From an uncultured Clostridia bacterium (lineage in GTDB: Bacteria; Bacillota; Clostridia; Christensenellales; Borkfalkiaceae): a stretch of 64,000 nt of DNA. Under the pieces are notes generated by a model. That model ran no database searches. It was not told where the DNA came from and saw only the letters and a program-made list of their open reading frames with translations. Below, piece by piece: positions 42,987 to 52,791 of the stretch. Location of the stretch: assembly GCA_937912025.1 (NCBI GenBank), contig CALDOZ010000010.1, positions 1 to 64,000 of the forward strand, given 5' to 3'. Positions within the stretch are counted from its first letter, which is position 1. The number at the start of each line of letters is the position of its first letter. Position numbers and translations under genes: made by a program.

Positions 42987-43015
42987 TTGAAAAATAATAT
43001 GTTATTATTTATATA
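42987..43015 (+). promoter_or_regulatory. promoter of the split PFL operon
   Basis: TTGAAA at 42987-42992, 17-bp spacer, TATATA at 43010-43015, 34 bases before the ATG at 43050. Confidence 0.65.
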
Positions 43016-43049
43016 GAAAAAGAAAATTAAGTCTTAAGGAGAGTTAAAA

Positions 43050-45083
43050 ATGAAAAATTACAAAGGTTGGGAAGGTTTTATTCCCGGCAAATGGTCTGAT
43101 GATGAAGTTAACGTAAGAGATTTCATTCAAAAAAACTACGCTCCATACGAAGGTGATGATAGTTTCCTTGCTCCTGCAACCGAAGCAACTAAACAACTTT
43201 GGAAGGAAGTAATGGAATTAAGCGCTAAAGAAAGAGCAAACAACGGCGTTCTTGACGCTGACACAAAAGTTGTATCAACTCTTACAAGTCACGGTCCTGG
43301 ATATATTAATAAAGACCTTGAAACAATCGTTGGTCTTCAAACTGATGCTCCGTTCAAACGTTCGCTTCAACCGTTTGGTGGTATTAAAATGTCATCGCAA
43401 GCGCTTGAAATGTATGGATATCAAGTTGATCCGTTGGTTACTGAAATTTTCACTAAATATCGTAAAACTCATAACGACGGTGTATTTGATGCTTATACTC
43501 CAGAAATGCGCGCATGCCGTTCTTCACACATCTTAACAGGTCTTCCTGATACTTACGGTCGTGGTAGAATTATCGGTGACTATAGACGTGTTGCTCTTTA
43601 CGGTGTAGATTATCTTATTAAGAAAAAAGAAGAAGATAAACTTCTTATTTGCGGAGAAATGACTCCTGATAAGATTAGAAACAGAGAAGAAATTTCTGAA
43701 CAAATTAAGGCATTAAAAGGTCTTAAAGAAATGGCTAAAATTTACGGTTGTGACATTAGCGAGCCAGCAACTACTGCTAAAGAAGCAATTCAAGCGGTAT
43801 ACTTCGGTTACCTTGGCGCTGTAAAAGACCAAAACGGCGCGGCAATGTCTATCGGTCGTACTTCTACTTTCCTTGATATTTATATTGAAAGAGACCTTAA
43901 AAACGGCGTTATTACCGAAAGCGAAGCGCAAGAATATATGGATCACTTCATTATGAAACTTCGTATGGTAAGATTTATGAGAATTCAATCTTACAACGAA
44001 CTTTTCTCAGGTGATCCTACTTGGGTTACTGAAGCGATTGGTGGTATGGGTGTTGACGGTAGAACTTTAGTTACTAAAAACTCTTTCCGTGTTCTTCACA
44101 CTCTTATTAACCTTGGTCCTGCTCCAGAACCAAACCTTACGGTTTTATGGTCTAAAAATCTTCCTGCAAATTTCAAAAAATTCTGCGCTAACGTTTCTAT
44201 CAAAACGTCTGCTATCCAATATGAAAGTGATGACCTTATGAGACCTGAAATGGGTGACGATTACGGTATTGCTTGTTGCGTATCTTGTATGAAGATTGGT
44301 AAAGACATGCAATTCTTCGGCGCTCGCGCTAACCTTGCAAAGTGCTTACTTTACGCTATTAACGGTGGTAAAGACGAATTAATGAAGGATAAAGTTACAG
44401 GCAAACCAATGCAAGTTGGTCCTAAGTTTGAAGCCATTACTTCTAACGAAGCTCTTGACTTTAACGAAGTTATGGATAAATATACTCAAATGATGGAATG
44501 GCTTGCCGGTGTATACGTTAACGCTCTTAACCTTATCCACTACATGCACGATAAATACGCTTACGAAGCAATTGAAATGGCTCTTCATGATTCTAATGTT
44601 AGAAGATTCTTTGCTACCGGTGTTGCAGGTCTTTCTTGCGTTGCAGACTCACTTTCGGCTATTAAATATGCTAAAGTATACCCAATTAGAAATGAAGACG
44701 GTATCGTTGTTGACTTCAAGATTGAAGGTGAATTCCCTAAATACGGCAATAATGACGATAGAGTTGACGAACTTGCAGTTACTCTTGTTAAAAAGTTCAT
44801 GAATATGATTAGAACTCACTATACTTATAGAGATTCTGTTCCAACAATGTCAATTCTTACTATTACTTCAAACGTAGTTTACGGTAAAAAGACTGGTAAT
44901 ACTCCTGATGGTAGACGCGCAGGCGAACCTCTTGCTCCTGGTGCAAATCCAATGCACGGTAGAGATACTCACGGCGCTCTTGCTTCACTTGAATCAGTTG
45001 CAAAATTACCATACGAATATTCTAGAGACGGTATTTCTAATACGTTCTCAATTACACCTGAATCATTAGGTAAAGACGATTAA
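43050..45083 (+). CDS. pflB: pyruvate formate-lyase, catalytic chain lacking the glycyl radical domain
   Basis: 677 residues against about 740-750 for whole PFL. Cys409-Cys410 in [12 protein letters not shown] is the thiyl pair, followed by [12 protein letters not shown]. The chain matches PFL up to [11 protein letters not shown], exactly where normal PFL continues into the glycyl-radical C-terminus, and stops there with TAA. That missing part is encoded by the next gene, 28 bases on with its own strong ribosome site. The two should assemble to convert pyruvate and CoA to acetyl-CoA and formate. GGAGAG precedes the ATG. Confidence 0.93.
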   Translation: MKNYKGWEGFIPGKWSDDEVNVRDFIQKNYAPYEGDDSFLAPATEATKQLWKEVMELSAKERANNGVLDADTKVVSTLTSHGPGYINKDLETIVGLQTDAPFKRSLQPFGGIKMSSQALEMYGYQVDPLVTEIFTKYRKTHNDGVFDAYTPEMRACRSSHILTGLPDTYGRGRIIGDYRRVALYGVDYLIKKKEEDKLLICGEMTPDKIRNREEISEQIKALKGLKEMAKIYGCDISEPATTAKEAIQAVYFGYLGAVKDQNGAAMSIGRTSTFLDIYIERDLKNGVITESEAQEYMDHFIMKLRMVRFMRIQSYNELFSGDPTWVTEAIGGMGVDGRTLVTKNSFRVLHTLINLGPAPEPNLTVLWSKNLPANFKKFCANVSIKTSAIQYESDDLMRPEMGDDYGIACCVSCMKIGKDMQFFGARANLAKCLLYAINGGKDELMKDKVTGKPMQVGPKFEAITSNEALDFNEVMDKYTQMMEWLAGVYVNALNLIHYMHDKYAYEAIEMALHDSNVRRFFATGVAGLSCVADSLSAIKYAKVYPIRNEDGIVVDFKIEGEFPKYGNNDDRVDELAVTLVKKFMNMIRTHYTYRDSVPTMSILTITSNVVYGKKTGNTPDGRRAGEPLAPGANPMHGRDTHGALASLESVAKLPYEYSRDGISNTFSITPESLGKDD

Positions 45084-45111
45084 TATAATAATATATAATA
45101 GGAGGTTTATT

Positions 45112-45345
45112 ATGTCTCAAAAAGTTGATAATTTAGTTAATATGTTAGATGCTTATTGCGCTAATGGTGGACATCACCTTAACGTAAACGTTTTCAATCG
45201 TGATACGCTTTTAGACGCTCAAAAACATCCTGAAAAATACCCACAACTCACTATTAGAGTTTCTGGTTACGCTGTAAACTTTATTAAGCTTACAAAAGAA
45301 CAACAGGATGACGTAATTTCTCGTACAATTCACGAGTCGATGTAA
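45112..45345 (+). CDS. separate glycyl-radical subunit of pyruvate formate-lyase
   Basis: 77 residues. [20 protein letters not shown] and the radical motif RVSGYAVNF with Gly52 match the C-terminal ~75 residues of PFL, ending in ISRTIHESM like PFL itself. It resembles E. coli GrcA/YfiD, which replaces damaged PFL ends, but here no intact C-terminus exists on the main chain, so this subunit must be an obligate partner. AGGAGG six bases before the ATG implies high, separate translation. A terminator follows at once. Confidence 0.92.
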   Translation: MSQKVDNLVNMLDAYCANGGHHLNVNVFNRDTLLDAQKHPEKYPQLTIRVSGYAVNFIKLTKEQQDDVISRTIHESM

Positions 45346-45346
45346 T

Positions 45347-45375
45347 AAAAAAGGGGTGTATTTGCACCCCTTTTT
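45347..45375 (+). terminator. terminator of the PFL operon
   Basis: AAAAAGGGGTG pairs with GCACCCCTTTTT around TATTT. Confidence 0.9.
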
Positions 45376-45398
45376 CAAATATTATTAGTAGGTTAATT

Positions 45399-46208
45399 AT
45401 GTATAAACTTGGTTTGAATTTTGAACACGTTAAGGTAGCGTCAAAAGAAAATAACTTAAGCGTGTTTGACGTGCTTAAAAAAATTAAAATGTACGGTGTT
45501 TCTTCCTTAGACGTTAACGTTTGCGACGTTATGGATAATACTAACTATCGCGCTGACGTGTTGCGCTCAGGTTTAAGTATTGATTGCGTTTTTCACAAGG
45601 GTGATTACGGTCATAGCGACAATATTGGATACGAACTTTCTATGATAGATTTTTGCGCTGAACATAATATTAGAAACATTATGCTTTTAACTGAATTTAT
45701 CAAAAGCGGTGATAATGAATTAGAGTATAATACTCTACTTAAAAAGAATTTGCGTAGAATTGTAAAGTACGCGTCAAATTTCAATATTAAAGTTGGTATT
45801 GAGAATTTTGGTAAAGAGTTAAGTCCATTTTCAACTATTGATAAATGTTTAGACGTTTTAAAATCAGTTAAAGGTTTAGGTTTAATTTACGATAGTGGCA
45901 ATTTCTTGCTTGCTGGGGAAAATCCTATTGATGCGGTAAAAACGCTAATGCCGTACATTCAGCGCGTTCATATTAAAGATAGAACGTATACGGAAGTGGA
46001 AGGTTCTCCAATGCAAATTTCTATTGATGGCAAGAAAACGTACACAACTACTTTAGGTCAAGGCAATAGTTTTATAAAAGAAGTTGTTAATCTTGTAAAA
46101 GATAGTTATGAAACGATTGATTTTGTTATGGAGTTTGATTTCACAAAACTAAATATCACTAATAATATTTTAGACTCGGCAACTTATTTTTCTACGGAGA
46201 TTGATTAA
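45399..46208 (+). CDS. xylose isomerase-like TIM-barrel isomerase/epimerase
   Basis: 269 residues. VGIENFG near 133 and GLIYDSGNFLL near 167, then RVHIKDR near 196, correspond to the metal-binding Glu, Asp, His and following positions of the superfamily. VMEFD near the end gives the last Glu. The substrate is a sugar or sugar phosphate that cannot be named. Translation overlaps or abuts the next gene, one base apart. TAGGTT precedes the ATG. Confidence 0.78.
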   Translation: MYKLGLNFEHVKVASKENNLSVFDVLKKIKMYGVSSLDVNVCDVMDNTNYRADVLRSGLSIDCVFHKGDYGHSDNIGYELSMIDFCAEHNIRNIMLLTEFIKSGDNELEYNTLLKKNLRRIVKYASNFNIKVGIENFGKELSPFSTIDKCLDVLKSVKGLGLIYDSGNFLLAGENPIDAVKTLMPYIQRVHIKDRTYTEVEGSPMQISIDGKKTYTTTLGQGNSFIKEVVNLVKDSYETIDFVMEFDFTKLNITNNILDSATYFSTEID

Positions 46209-46209
46209 A

Positions 46210-46710
46210 ATGGCTAAGTATAAAAAAATTGTAGAGCCTTTAATTGAGGCTCTTAAAGATTATAATGCCGTTAACGTTGATTATGGTAACGACCAAGTAG
46301 TTGGCGTTGCAAACGACGTAAACGGTTGCGACCTTGTAGTTTACATAAACGCTAAAGAAATTACGGTAACTTTTGGTTATCATTCCGCCGTTTTTAGTAA
46401 AGAAGACGTTGATGGCGTAATTACTCATTGTAAAAATATTTTAAGTGGTGAATACGCGTCGGTTGAGTTTTTCTCGGGCGAAAAAAAGTTGTTTGGCGGT
46501 TTAAGACAGTCTTCAACGTGCAAATTTAAAACGGTAGACGACGTGTTAAATTGTTACGCAAGCGGAGATGAGGGCGTATTTAATAACATTACTAATTTTA
46601 TTAAAAATAATCAAGTAAACGTTATGGCGATTAGTTTTGATAATAAAGTTAGCACTCTCGTATCGGTAAACTATAAGGATAATGAATTTAAGTTAGATAT
46701 TTTAAAATAA
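46210..46710 (+). CDS. hypothetical protein
   Basis: 166 residues, soluble, no signal peptide. It begins MAKYKKIVEPLIEAL and is rich in alternating hydrophobic strands; I recognise no family. ATG at 46210 is chosen because GGAG lies about 10 bases upstream; a TTG three codons earlier sits in the preceding gene. The position after a TIM-barrel isomerase and two bases before a DUF554 gene gives little hint of role. Confidence 0.6.
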   Translation: MAKYKKIVEPLIEALKDYNAVNVDYGNDQVVGVANDVNGCDLVVYINAKEITVTFGYHSAVFSKEDVDGVITHCKNILSGEYASVEFFSGEKKLFGGLRQSSTCKFKTVDDVLNCYASGDEGVFNNITNFIKNNQVNVMAISFDNKVSTLVSVNYKDNEFKLDILK

Positions 46711-46712
46711 TT

Positions 46713-47450
46713 ATGTTAGGTGTTGTAGTTAACGCGCTTTCCGTTATAGTTTGCTCATTAATTGGATTGTGCTGTAAAAAAATTATAAATGAAAGAATAG
46801 AAAATACCGTAATGCAAGCGCTCGGCGTATGCGTTTTGCTTATTGGTATTATAGATGCTATAAATCCAGTTTCGGGAACGTCTGGAATTTTAGTTTTACT
46901 TATAAGTTTTGCTGTTGGCGGAGCGATTGGTAGTGCTATTAATATTCAAAAAGGTCTTGATAATTTAGGTGTAATTTTTGAAAAGAAACTTTTAGGAAAG
47001 TTTACAAAAAAGGCAAGCGAAAGTTCAAATATTACCCAAAAGAACCCTACAAATCACAATTTCGCCGAAGGTTTTGTTCAAGCAACTATGGTCTTTTGCG
47101 TAGGCGCTATGACGATATACGGCAGTATTTCCGCAGGTCTTGGCGATAATAAAACTTTACTTATAAAATCTGTGCTTGACGGTGTTGTTGCGCTTTTATT
47201 AACGGTTAAATACGGTATAGGCGTATCTTTTGCGGCGTTACCTATACTTGTAATTCAAGGCGCATTTGCGTTGCTTGCTGGTAGCGTTGGTGAATTTTTA
47301 AATTCAAGTATTACTTTTAGACAAGAACTTTCCGCTATTGGCGGTGTAATCGTAATGATGATTGGGCTTAACTTATTAGAAGTTAAAAAAATCCCCGTTG
47401 CAAATATGCTTCCTGCTTTACTTGGCGCGTGTTATTACTTAATATTTTAA
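46713..47450 (+). CDS. DUF554-family membrane protein
   Basis: 245 residues with about seven membrane segments. It matches DUF554 (YdfK/YqgA) from MLGVVVNALSVIVCSLIG at the start through VQATMVFCVGAMTIYGSISAG near 130 to GGVIVMMIGLNLL near 210. The function is unknown, and a transport role has been suggested for the family. No ribosome site precedes the ATG, which follows the previous stop by two bases. Confidence 0.85.
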   Translation: MLGVVVNALSVIVCSLIGLCCKKIINERIENTVMQALGVCVLLIGIIDAINPVSGTSGILVLLISFAVGGAIGSAINIQKGLDNLGVIFEKKLLGKFTKKASESSNITQKNPTNHNFAEGFVQATMVFCVGAMTIYGSISAGLGDNKTLLIKSVLDGVVALLLTVKYGIGVSFAALPILVIQGAFALLAGSVGEFLNSSITFRQELSAIGGVIVMMIGLNLLEVKKIPVANMLPALLGACYYLIF

Positions 47451-47464
47451 TTTTTTAAACGTGG

Positions 47465-47494
47465 TTGGCGATTTTTAGTAAATTTTAATATAAT
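47465..47494 (+). promoter_or_regulatory. promoter abutting the dipeptidase start codon
   Basis: TTGGCG at 47465-47470, 18-bp spacer, TATAAT at 47489-47494. The ATG begins at 47500, five bases after the -10, so transcription should start at the ATG itself. Confidence 0.65.
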
Positions 47495-47499
47495 GTACT

Positions 47500-48282
47500 A
47501 TGGAAATTTTTGATTTACATAGCGACGTTTTAACTGCAACTAATAACCCGTATGAAGTTTTAAAAGGTTATTCTAGTAACGTTACCGTTTGTACTGCAAT
47601 TTATAAAGGTAATTTAACCGATAATCAATTTATAAGTAAGGTTAATGAATTTTATAAAAACAATCCAATCAACGCAAAATTATGTTTTGAAGACGTTGGG
47701 TATTATAATATTTGCGACGAGCAAATTATATCGTATAATCCGTTATACGTTCAACTAACGTATAACGATGAAAACAAGTACGGGTATGGCTGTAACTATA
47801 ATTTACCTCTAAAACAATTAGGCGTTAATTTTGTTAAAAAACTATATAAAAACGGTATATACGTTGACTTGGCGCACCTATCTAAAAAGGGTGCGCTATC
47901 AGTTTTAGAAAATACCGATAAGGTTATTTGTTCTCATACGCTTTTTAAACAAGTGTATAATCATAAACGAAATATCGACGAAGACGTTATTAAAGGTATA
48001 ATTAATCGTGGCGGTATTATCGGCGCTTGTTTAGTTGGTTATTTTGCAGGGAAGAGTCAATCGCTCAGTGAATTTGTTAACCACGTCGATTATTTTATTC
48101 AAAAGTTTGAAGATAACAATTTAGCGATTGGTACTGATTTTTTTGGCACGGATATTTTTATAGGCGACGTTGATAACTACAATAAATTCGAAGTAATAAT
48201 TAATGCGATTTTAAATAAAGGATATACTAAAAGTACTTTACAAAAAATTTTGTATAAAAATGCTAAAAAAATATTAAAATAG
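47500..48282 (+). CDS. membrane dipeptidase-like metalloenzyme
   Basis: 260 residues of the renal dipeptidase family. DLHSD at 5-9 gives the first metal His and Asp, YVDLAHLSKKG near 127 the next, SHT near 145, RNIDEDVIKGIINRGGIIG near 158, and AIGTDFFG near 206. It is shorter than most family members (300-400), mainly through shorter loops. It would cleave dipeptides, including D-amino-acid dipeptides. No ribosome site; see the promoter directly upstream. Confidence 0.83.
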   Translation: MEIFDLHSDVLTATNNPYEVLKGYSSNVTVCTAIYKGNLTDNQFISKVNEFYKNNPINAKLCFEDVGYYNICDEQIISYNPLYVQLTYNDENKYGYGCNYNLPLKQLGVNFVKKLYKNGIYVDLAHLSKKGALSVLENTDKVICSHTLFKQVYNHKRNIDEDVIKGIINRGGIIGACLVGYFAGKSQSLSEFVNHVDYFIQKFEDNNLAIGTDFFGTDIFIGDVDNYNKFEVIINAILNKGYTKSTLQKILYKNAKKILK

Positions 48283-48335
48283 TCGATTTTTACATAAAAA
48301 ACAGCATTTTTTTAACAAAAAAATTAAAAAACGTC

Positions 48336-48364
48336 TTGTAAAATATATAATTATAGTATATAAT
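48336..48364 (+). promoter_or_regulatory. promoter of the glycogen operon
   Basis: TTGTAA at 48336-48341, 17-bp spacer, TATAAT at 48359-48364. A direct repeat of TTAGTA follows the expected start. Confidence 0.7.
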
Positions 48365-48415
48365 AAATATATAAAATGTACGTTAGTAACCATATTAGTA
48401 CGTTTGGAGTTTATT

Positions 48416-50290
48416 TTGCAAAACGACTTAGCCAATTATTTATTTCATCAAGGAACAAATTACAACGCTTACGATTATCTTGGGGCGCACTATGCCGTTA
48501 ACAATGATAAAAGTGGCGTTGTTTTTCGTGTGTGGGCTCCTAACGCTATTAGCGTGTCGGTAATTGGTGATTTTTGCTCGTGGGATTATAATAAATATCC
48601 AATGAACAAACTTAACGACCAAGGTGTTTGGGAGTTATTTGTTGAAGGGCTTAAAGAGTACGACGTATATAAGTACGCCATTAAAGGCAAAAGCGGTAGA
48701 ATTGTAAATAAAGCAGACCCTTATGCGTTTTTTTCTGAAAATCCGCCGTATACCGCGTCTAAAATATATTCGCTTGACGGTTATAATTGGCAAGACGATG
48801 AATATTTTAAAAATATAAAAGATAAAAATCATTTAAAAAGCCCTATAAACATTTATGAAGTTAATCTTGCTTCGTGGAAGAGAAAAGATAATGGCGACTA
48901 TTATACTTACGAAGAATTAAAAGTCGAACTTGTTAAATACGTTGTAGATATGGGTTATACACACGTTGAATTTATGCCCGTTTCAGAATATCCGTTTGAC
49001 GGTTCGTGGGGGTATCAAGTTACGGGTTATTACTCAATAACTTCGCGCTTTGGTAATCCTAAGCAGTTTATGGATTTAGTTAACGAGTTCCACCTAAATA
49101 ATATCGGCGTAATAGTTGACTGGGTTCCCGCGCATTTTCCAAAAGACGAACACGGTTTATATGAGTTTGACGGTCAGCCACTATATGAGTATCAAGGGTT
49201 AGATAGGCAAGAAAATGAAAATTGGGGCACTAGATATTTTGACCTTGGGCGACCTGAAATTCAAAGTTTTTTAGTGTCTAATGCAAACTTCTTGTTTAGC
49301 AAATTCCATATCGACGGTATTAGGGTTGATGCGGTAGCGTCTATGCTGTATCTTGATTATGACAAGCGTCCTGGGCAGTGGGTGCCAAACGAGTATGGTG
49401 AAAATATAAATTTAGAAGCGATAGCGTTCTTCCATAAACTTAATAAAGCAGTGTTTGAACGATATCCGTACGCTTTAATGATTGCCGAAGAGTCCGCCGC
49501 TAAAGTTAAAATTACAGGTAGGGTTTGCGACGGTGGTTTAGGATTTAATTTCAAGTGGAATATGGGTTGGATGAACGACGTTTTATCGTATATGAGCGTT
49601 GACCCGTTGTTTAGAAAAGGTAGTCATAATAAACTAACTTTTTCGTTAATGTACGCTTTTAGTGAAAATTTCGTGCTTCCTATATCGCACGACGAAGTAG
49701 TGCACGGTAAAAAGTCTTTACTTGATAAAATGCCCGGTACTTATGAGCAAAAATTTGCTAATAATAGAGCGTTTTTATCATTTATGATGGCTCACCCCGG
49801 TAAAAAATTAACTTTTATGGGTGAGGAGTTTGGTCAGTTTAAAGAGTGGAATTACGAAGAGGGTATAGAGTTTTTTATGACTGTTTATCCGCTTCATTAT
49901 AAGCTTCAACAATTTTATAAAAAAGTTAATAACGTTTATAAAAATCAAAAAGCGCTATATTCTATTGACGATAGTTGGAGTGGTTTTGAATGGCTTGACG
50001 CCGATAATAGCGCAAATAACGTAGTAGCGTTTAATAGGCATTCTGGCGATGGGGAAGAAATTGTTGTTATTGTAAGTTTTAACGGAGCGCCTATTAATAA
50101 TTATAAATTAGCAGTTAATGGTAAAAGATACGAGCGTATACTTAATTCTGACGATAAAGAATTTGGCGGTAATGGTTTAACTAGAAAGAACGTATATAAT
50201 TTAAAACGCAATCGTGGTAATGGTAAAAAATATTTGCTTAAAATCGACATGCCGCCGCTCACTGCTGTTTATTTAAAAAAGGTTTTGTAA
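48416..50290 (+). CDS. glgB: 1,4-alpha-glucan branching enzyme
   Basis: 624 residues. CBM48-like N-terminus (VFRVWAPNAISVSVIGDF), then the GH13 barrel with GIRVDAVASMLYLDY (nucleophile Asp), MIAEESAA (acid/base Glu) and LPISHDEVVHGKKSLL (third Asp). It makes alpha-1,6 branches in glycogen. TTG at 48416 is chosen because GGAG lies six bases before it; an in-frame TTG four codons earlier overlaps that site. First gene of the glycogen set. Confidence 0.94.
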   Translation: MQNDLANYLFHQGTNYNAYDYLGAHYAVNNDKSGVVFRVWAPNAISVSVIGDFCSWDYNKYPMNKLNDQGVWELFVEGLKEYDVYKYAIKGKSGRIVNKADPYAFFSENPPYTASKIYSLDGYNWQDDEYFKNIKDKNHLKSPINIYEVNLASWKRKDNGDYYTYEELKVELVKYVVDMGYTHVEFMPVSEYPFDGSWGYQVTGYYSITSRFGNPKQFMDLVNEFHLNNIGVIVDWVPAHFPKDEHGLYEFDGQPLYEYQGLDRQENENWGTRYFDLGRPEIQSFLVSNANFLFSKFHIDGIRVDAVASMLYLDYDKRPGQWVPNEYGENINLEAIAFFHKLNKAVFERYPYALMIAEESAAKVKITGRVCDGGLGFNFKWNMGWMNDVLSYMSVDPLFRKGSHNKLTFSLMYAFSENFVLPISHDEVVHGKKSLLDKMPGTYEQKFANNRAFLSFMMAHPGKKLTFMGEEFGQFKEWNYEEGIEFFMTVYPLHYKLQQFYKKVNNVYKNQKALYSIDDSWSGFEWLDADNSANNVVAFNRHSGDGEEIVVIVSFNGAPINNYKLAVNGKRYERILNSDDKEFGGNGLTRKNVYNLKRNRGNGKKYLLKIDMPPLTAVYLKKVL

Positions 50291-50350
50291 TATTACCTTA
50301 ATTTTTTGAAAAATGCCGTTAATAACGGTTTATATGATACGGAGGATTTT

Positions 50351-51535
50351 ATGTTATCCAAAAAACAATGTATTGCAATGTTACTTGCAGGCGGTCAGGG
50401 AAGCCGTTTGTACACACTCACTAATAAAATTGCAAAACCTGCAGTTTCATTCGGTGGTAAGTATAGAATTATAGACTTTCCGCTTAGCAACTGTGTAAAT
50501 TCGGGTATTGATACCGTTGGCGTTCTTACTCAATACCAACCGCTTATACTTAACGAGTATATCGGTAACGGACAACCGTGGGACTTAGATAGAAACTTCG
50601 GTGGCGTTCATATTCTTTCGCCGTATCAAGCAAAAGAAGGCTCTGAATGGTATAAAGGTACCGCAAACGCTATTTATCAAAACTTATACTTTATTAAGCG
50701 TTACGCTCCTGAATACGTTTTAATTTTATCGGGCGACCATATTTATAAAATGGATTACTCTAAAATGCTTGAACAACATATTTTAACTGACGCTGATTGT
50801 ACTATTGCCGCTATTAACGTGCCTATTGAAGAAGCGTCGCGTTTTGGTATTTTAAACGTTAATGAAGACGGGGAAATTTACGAGTTTGAAGAAAAACCTA
50901 AACAACCTAAAAGCACTCTCGCATCAATGGGTATTTATATCTTCAAAGCCGAAAAACTTTATAAATATTTAGAAGAAGACGATAAAATCGAAGGCTCTAA
51001 AAACGACTTTGGTGGTGACGTTTTACCAAGAATGTTATCTAAGGGCGAAAAGATGATGTCGTACGAATTTAAAGGTTATTGGAAAGACGTTGGAACTATA
51101 TCTTCACTTTATGAAGCGAATATGGATCTTCTAGGCGATATTCCTAACCTTGATATTGACGATAGGTCGTGGGTTATTCGTTCAAGAAACCCAATTGCTC
51201 CACCTCATTATATAAGCGATACTGCAAGAGTAGTTAACTCGGCGATAATTTCAGGCTGTGAAATTGAAGGAACGGTAGAAAATTCAGTACTTTCGCACAA
51301 CGTTATCGTTGAAAATGGCGCTATCGTTAAAAACAGCGTTGTTTTTGCTGGTTCTATTATAAAAAGTGGCGCTGTCGTTGAAAATTCTATTATTGACGAA
51401 AACGCGGTTATTTGCGAAAACGCTATAATAGGAAAGAAAAATACTGACAATAAAATTGCCGTTGTTGGTAGAGAAATTGTAATTTCGGCAGGTAAAGTTG
51501 TTGAGCCTGGCGCAATTATAGAAAAAAATATATAA
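50351..51535 (+). CDS. glgC: glucose-1-phosphate adenylyltransferase, catalytic subunit
   Basis: 394 residues from ATG 50351, which has GGAGG seven bases before it; the frame is open further upstream but without a site. [14 protein letters not shown] is the nucleotide loop, followed by [19 protein letters not shown]. The C-terminal beta-helix has hexapeptide-like repeats. It makes ADP-glucose for GlgA. Paired with the GlgD subunit 12 bases downstream, as in other Firmicutes. Confidence 0.95.
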   Translation: MLSKKQCIAMLLAGGQGSRLYTLTNKIAKPAVSFGGKYRIIDFPLSNCVNSGIDTVGVLTQYQPLILNEYIGNGQPWDLDRNFGGVHILSPYQAKEGSEWYKGTANAIYQNLYFIKRYAPEYVLILSGDHIYKMDYSKMLEQHILTDADCTIAAINVPIEEASRFGILNVNEDGEIYEFEEKPKQPKSTLASMGIYIFKAEKLYKYLEEDDKIEGSKNDFGGDVLPRMLSKGEKMMSYEFKGYWKDVGTISSLYEANMDLLGDIPNLDIDDRSWVIRSRNPIAPPHYISDTARVVNSAIISGCEIEGTVENSVLSHNVIVENGAIVKNSVVFAGSIIKSGAVVENSIIDENAVICENAIIGKKNTDNKIAVVGREIVISAGKVVEPGAIIEKNI

Positions 51536-51547
51536 GGAGGTAAAGTT

Positions 51548-52660
51548 ATGAATGCATTAGGTCTTGTTTTTTCAAATATACATGATAGAAGCGTTCCTGA
51601 ACTCACTCAGGAAAGAACTATGGGTTCAATACCGTTTTGCGGTAGATACCGTTTAGTTGACTTTACCTTATCTAATATGGTAAATTCCGGCGTTGCCAAG
51701 GTTGGAGTTATTACTAAAAGCAATTATCAATCTCTTATGGATCATATTGGCTCTGGTAAAGATTGGGACTTAGCAAGAAGACAAGGAGGTCTTCATATTT
51801 TACCGCCGTTTGGTTTAAAAGGTAACGTTTTATACAATACTCGTCTTGAAGCGTTAAGAGGCGCGCAAAACTTTTTAAGGCGTTCTGATGAAGAATACGT
51901 TATTATGTCTGACTGTGATACCGTATGCAATATGGACTATGATAAAATTTTAAGATATCATACACACGTTAACGCCGATATTACAGTGGTTTACGTTAAA
52001 AAAGATGCAGGCGAACTTAAAGACGTTCAAGGCAAAATTATCGTTGAACCTAATCTTGACGGTAGAATTACTGAAATTTCAATAGATCCTAGCGTTGAAG
52101 GTGAGGTTAAATACTCAACTAACGTTTATATTTTAAAAAGAACGCTATTATTAACGTTAATTAACGATGCGATTTCTCACGGTTATTCTCACTTTGGTAA
52201 AGACGTTTTAGTTAGAAACGTTAATAATTTAAGAATTTTCGGTTACGAGCATTGCGGTTATTTCGTTGCTATAAATTCGCTTTACGGTTACTATAAAGAA
52301 TCGCTTAAATTCCTTGATAGAAAGGTTAGAGATGAAATTTTTAGAACTGTTGACGTGTTTACAAAAGTTAAAGATAGCGCTCCAACGAGATACGGCGCTA
52401 ATTCGGTTATTAAAAACTCTCTTATTGCCGACGGTTGCGTTATTGAAGGTGCGGTAGAAAATTCTATTATTTTCCGTGGTGTTAAAATAGCAAGGGGAGC
52501 GGTTGTTAAAAATTCTATAGTAATGCAAGGCTCTATCGTTGGTGAAAACGCTCAACTCAATTGTATAATTACAGATAAGAGTGTAGTTATAAAAGATAAA
52601 CGCGTGCTTTCAGGTTGTGAAACGCATCCGTTCTATATTAGCAAAAACAATATAATTTAA
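51548..52660 (+). CDS. glgD: glucose-1-phosphate adenylyltransferase, GlgD subunit
   Basis: 370 residues. It resembles GlgC but the nucleotide loop is replaced by LVFSNIHDRSVPELT, so it is probably non-catalytic or weak, as known for GlgD, and raises GlgC activity in a mixed tetramer. GRYRLVDFTLSNMVNSG and the C-terminal left-handed beta-helix are kept. AGGAGG precedes the ATG. Confidence 0.93.
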   Translation: MNALGLVFSNIHDRSVPELTQERTMGSIPFCGRYRLVDFTLSNMVNSGVAKVGVITKSNYQSLMDHIGSGKDWDLARRQGGLHILPPFGLKGNVLYNTRLEALRGAQNFLRRSDEEYVIMSDCDTVCNMDYDKILRYHTHVNADITVVYVKKDAGELKDVQGKIIVEPNLDGRITEISIDPSVEGEVKYSTNVYILKRTLLLTLINDAISHGYSHFGKDVLVRNVNNLRIFGYEHCGYFVAINSLYGYYKESLKFLDRKVRDEIFRTVDVFTKVKDSAPTRYGANSVIKNSLIADGCVIEGAVENSIIFRGVKIARGAVVKNSIVMQGSIVGENAQLNCIITDKSVVIKDKRVLSGCETHPFYISKNNII

Positions 52661-52737
52661 TAGCAATTTTGCTAAACTTTATTTTGGGCTTGATAATAAT
52701 TAAATAGTTTACGCTTAATTGTTATGTAGTAGATATA

Positions 52738-52779
52738 ACAAAACCGAGTTACGTTTTTCGTAGCCCGAGTTTTGTTTTT
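52738..52779 (+). terminator. terminator-like hairpin between glgD and glgA
   Basis: ACAAAACCGAGTTACG pairs with CGTAGCCCGAGTTTTGT (one bulge, one mismatch), ending in T's just before the glgA ribosome site. It may terminate part of the transcripts or act as an attenuator. Confidence 0.6.
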
Positions 52780-52791
52780 AAAGGAGAATAT

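Noticed and set aside
45084..45111. PFL split as a simple frameshift or sequencing error
   Set aside because: The main chain ends at a clean TAA at a domain boundary, and the next chain has its own start and AGGAGG site with proper spacing, so it looks designed rather than broken.
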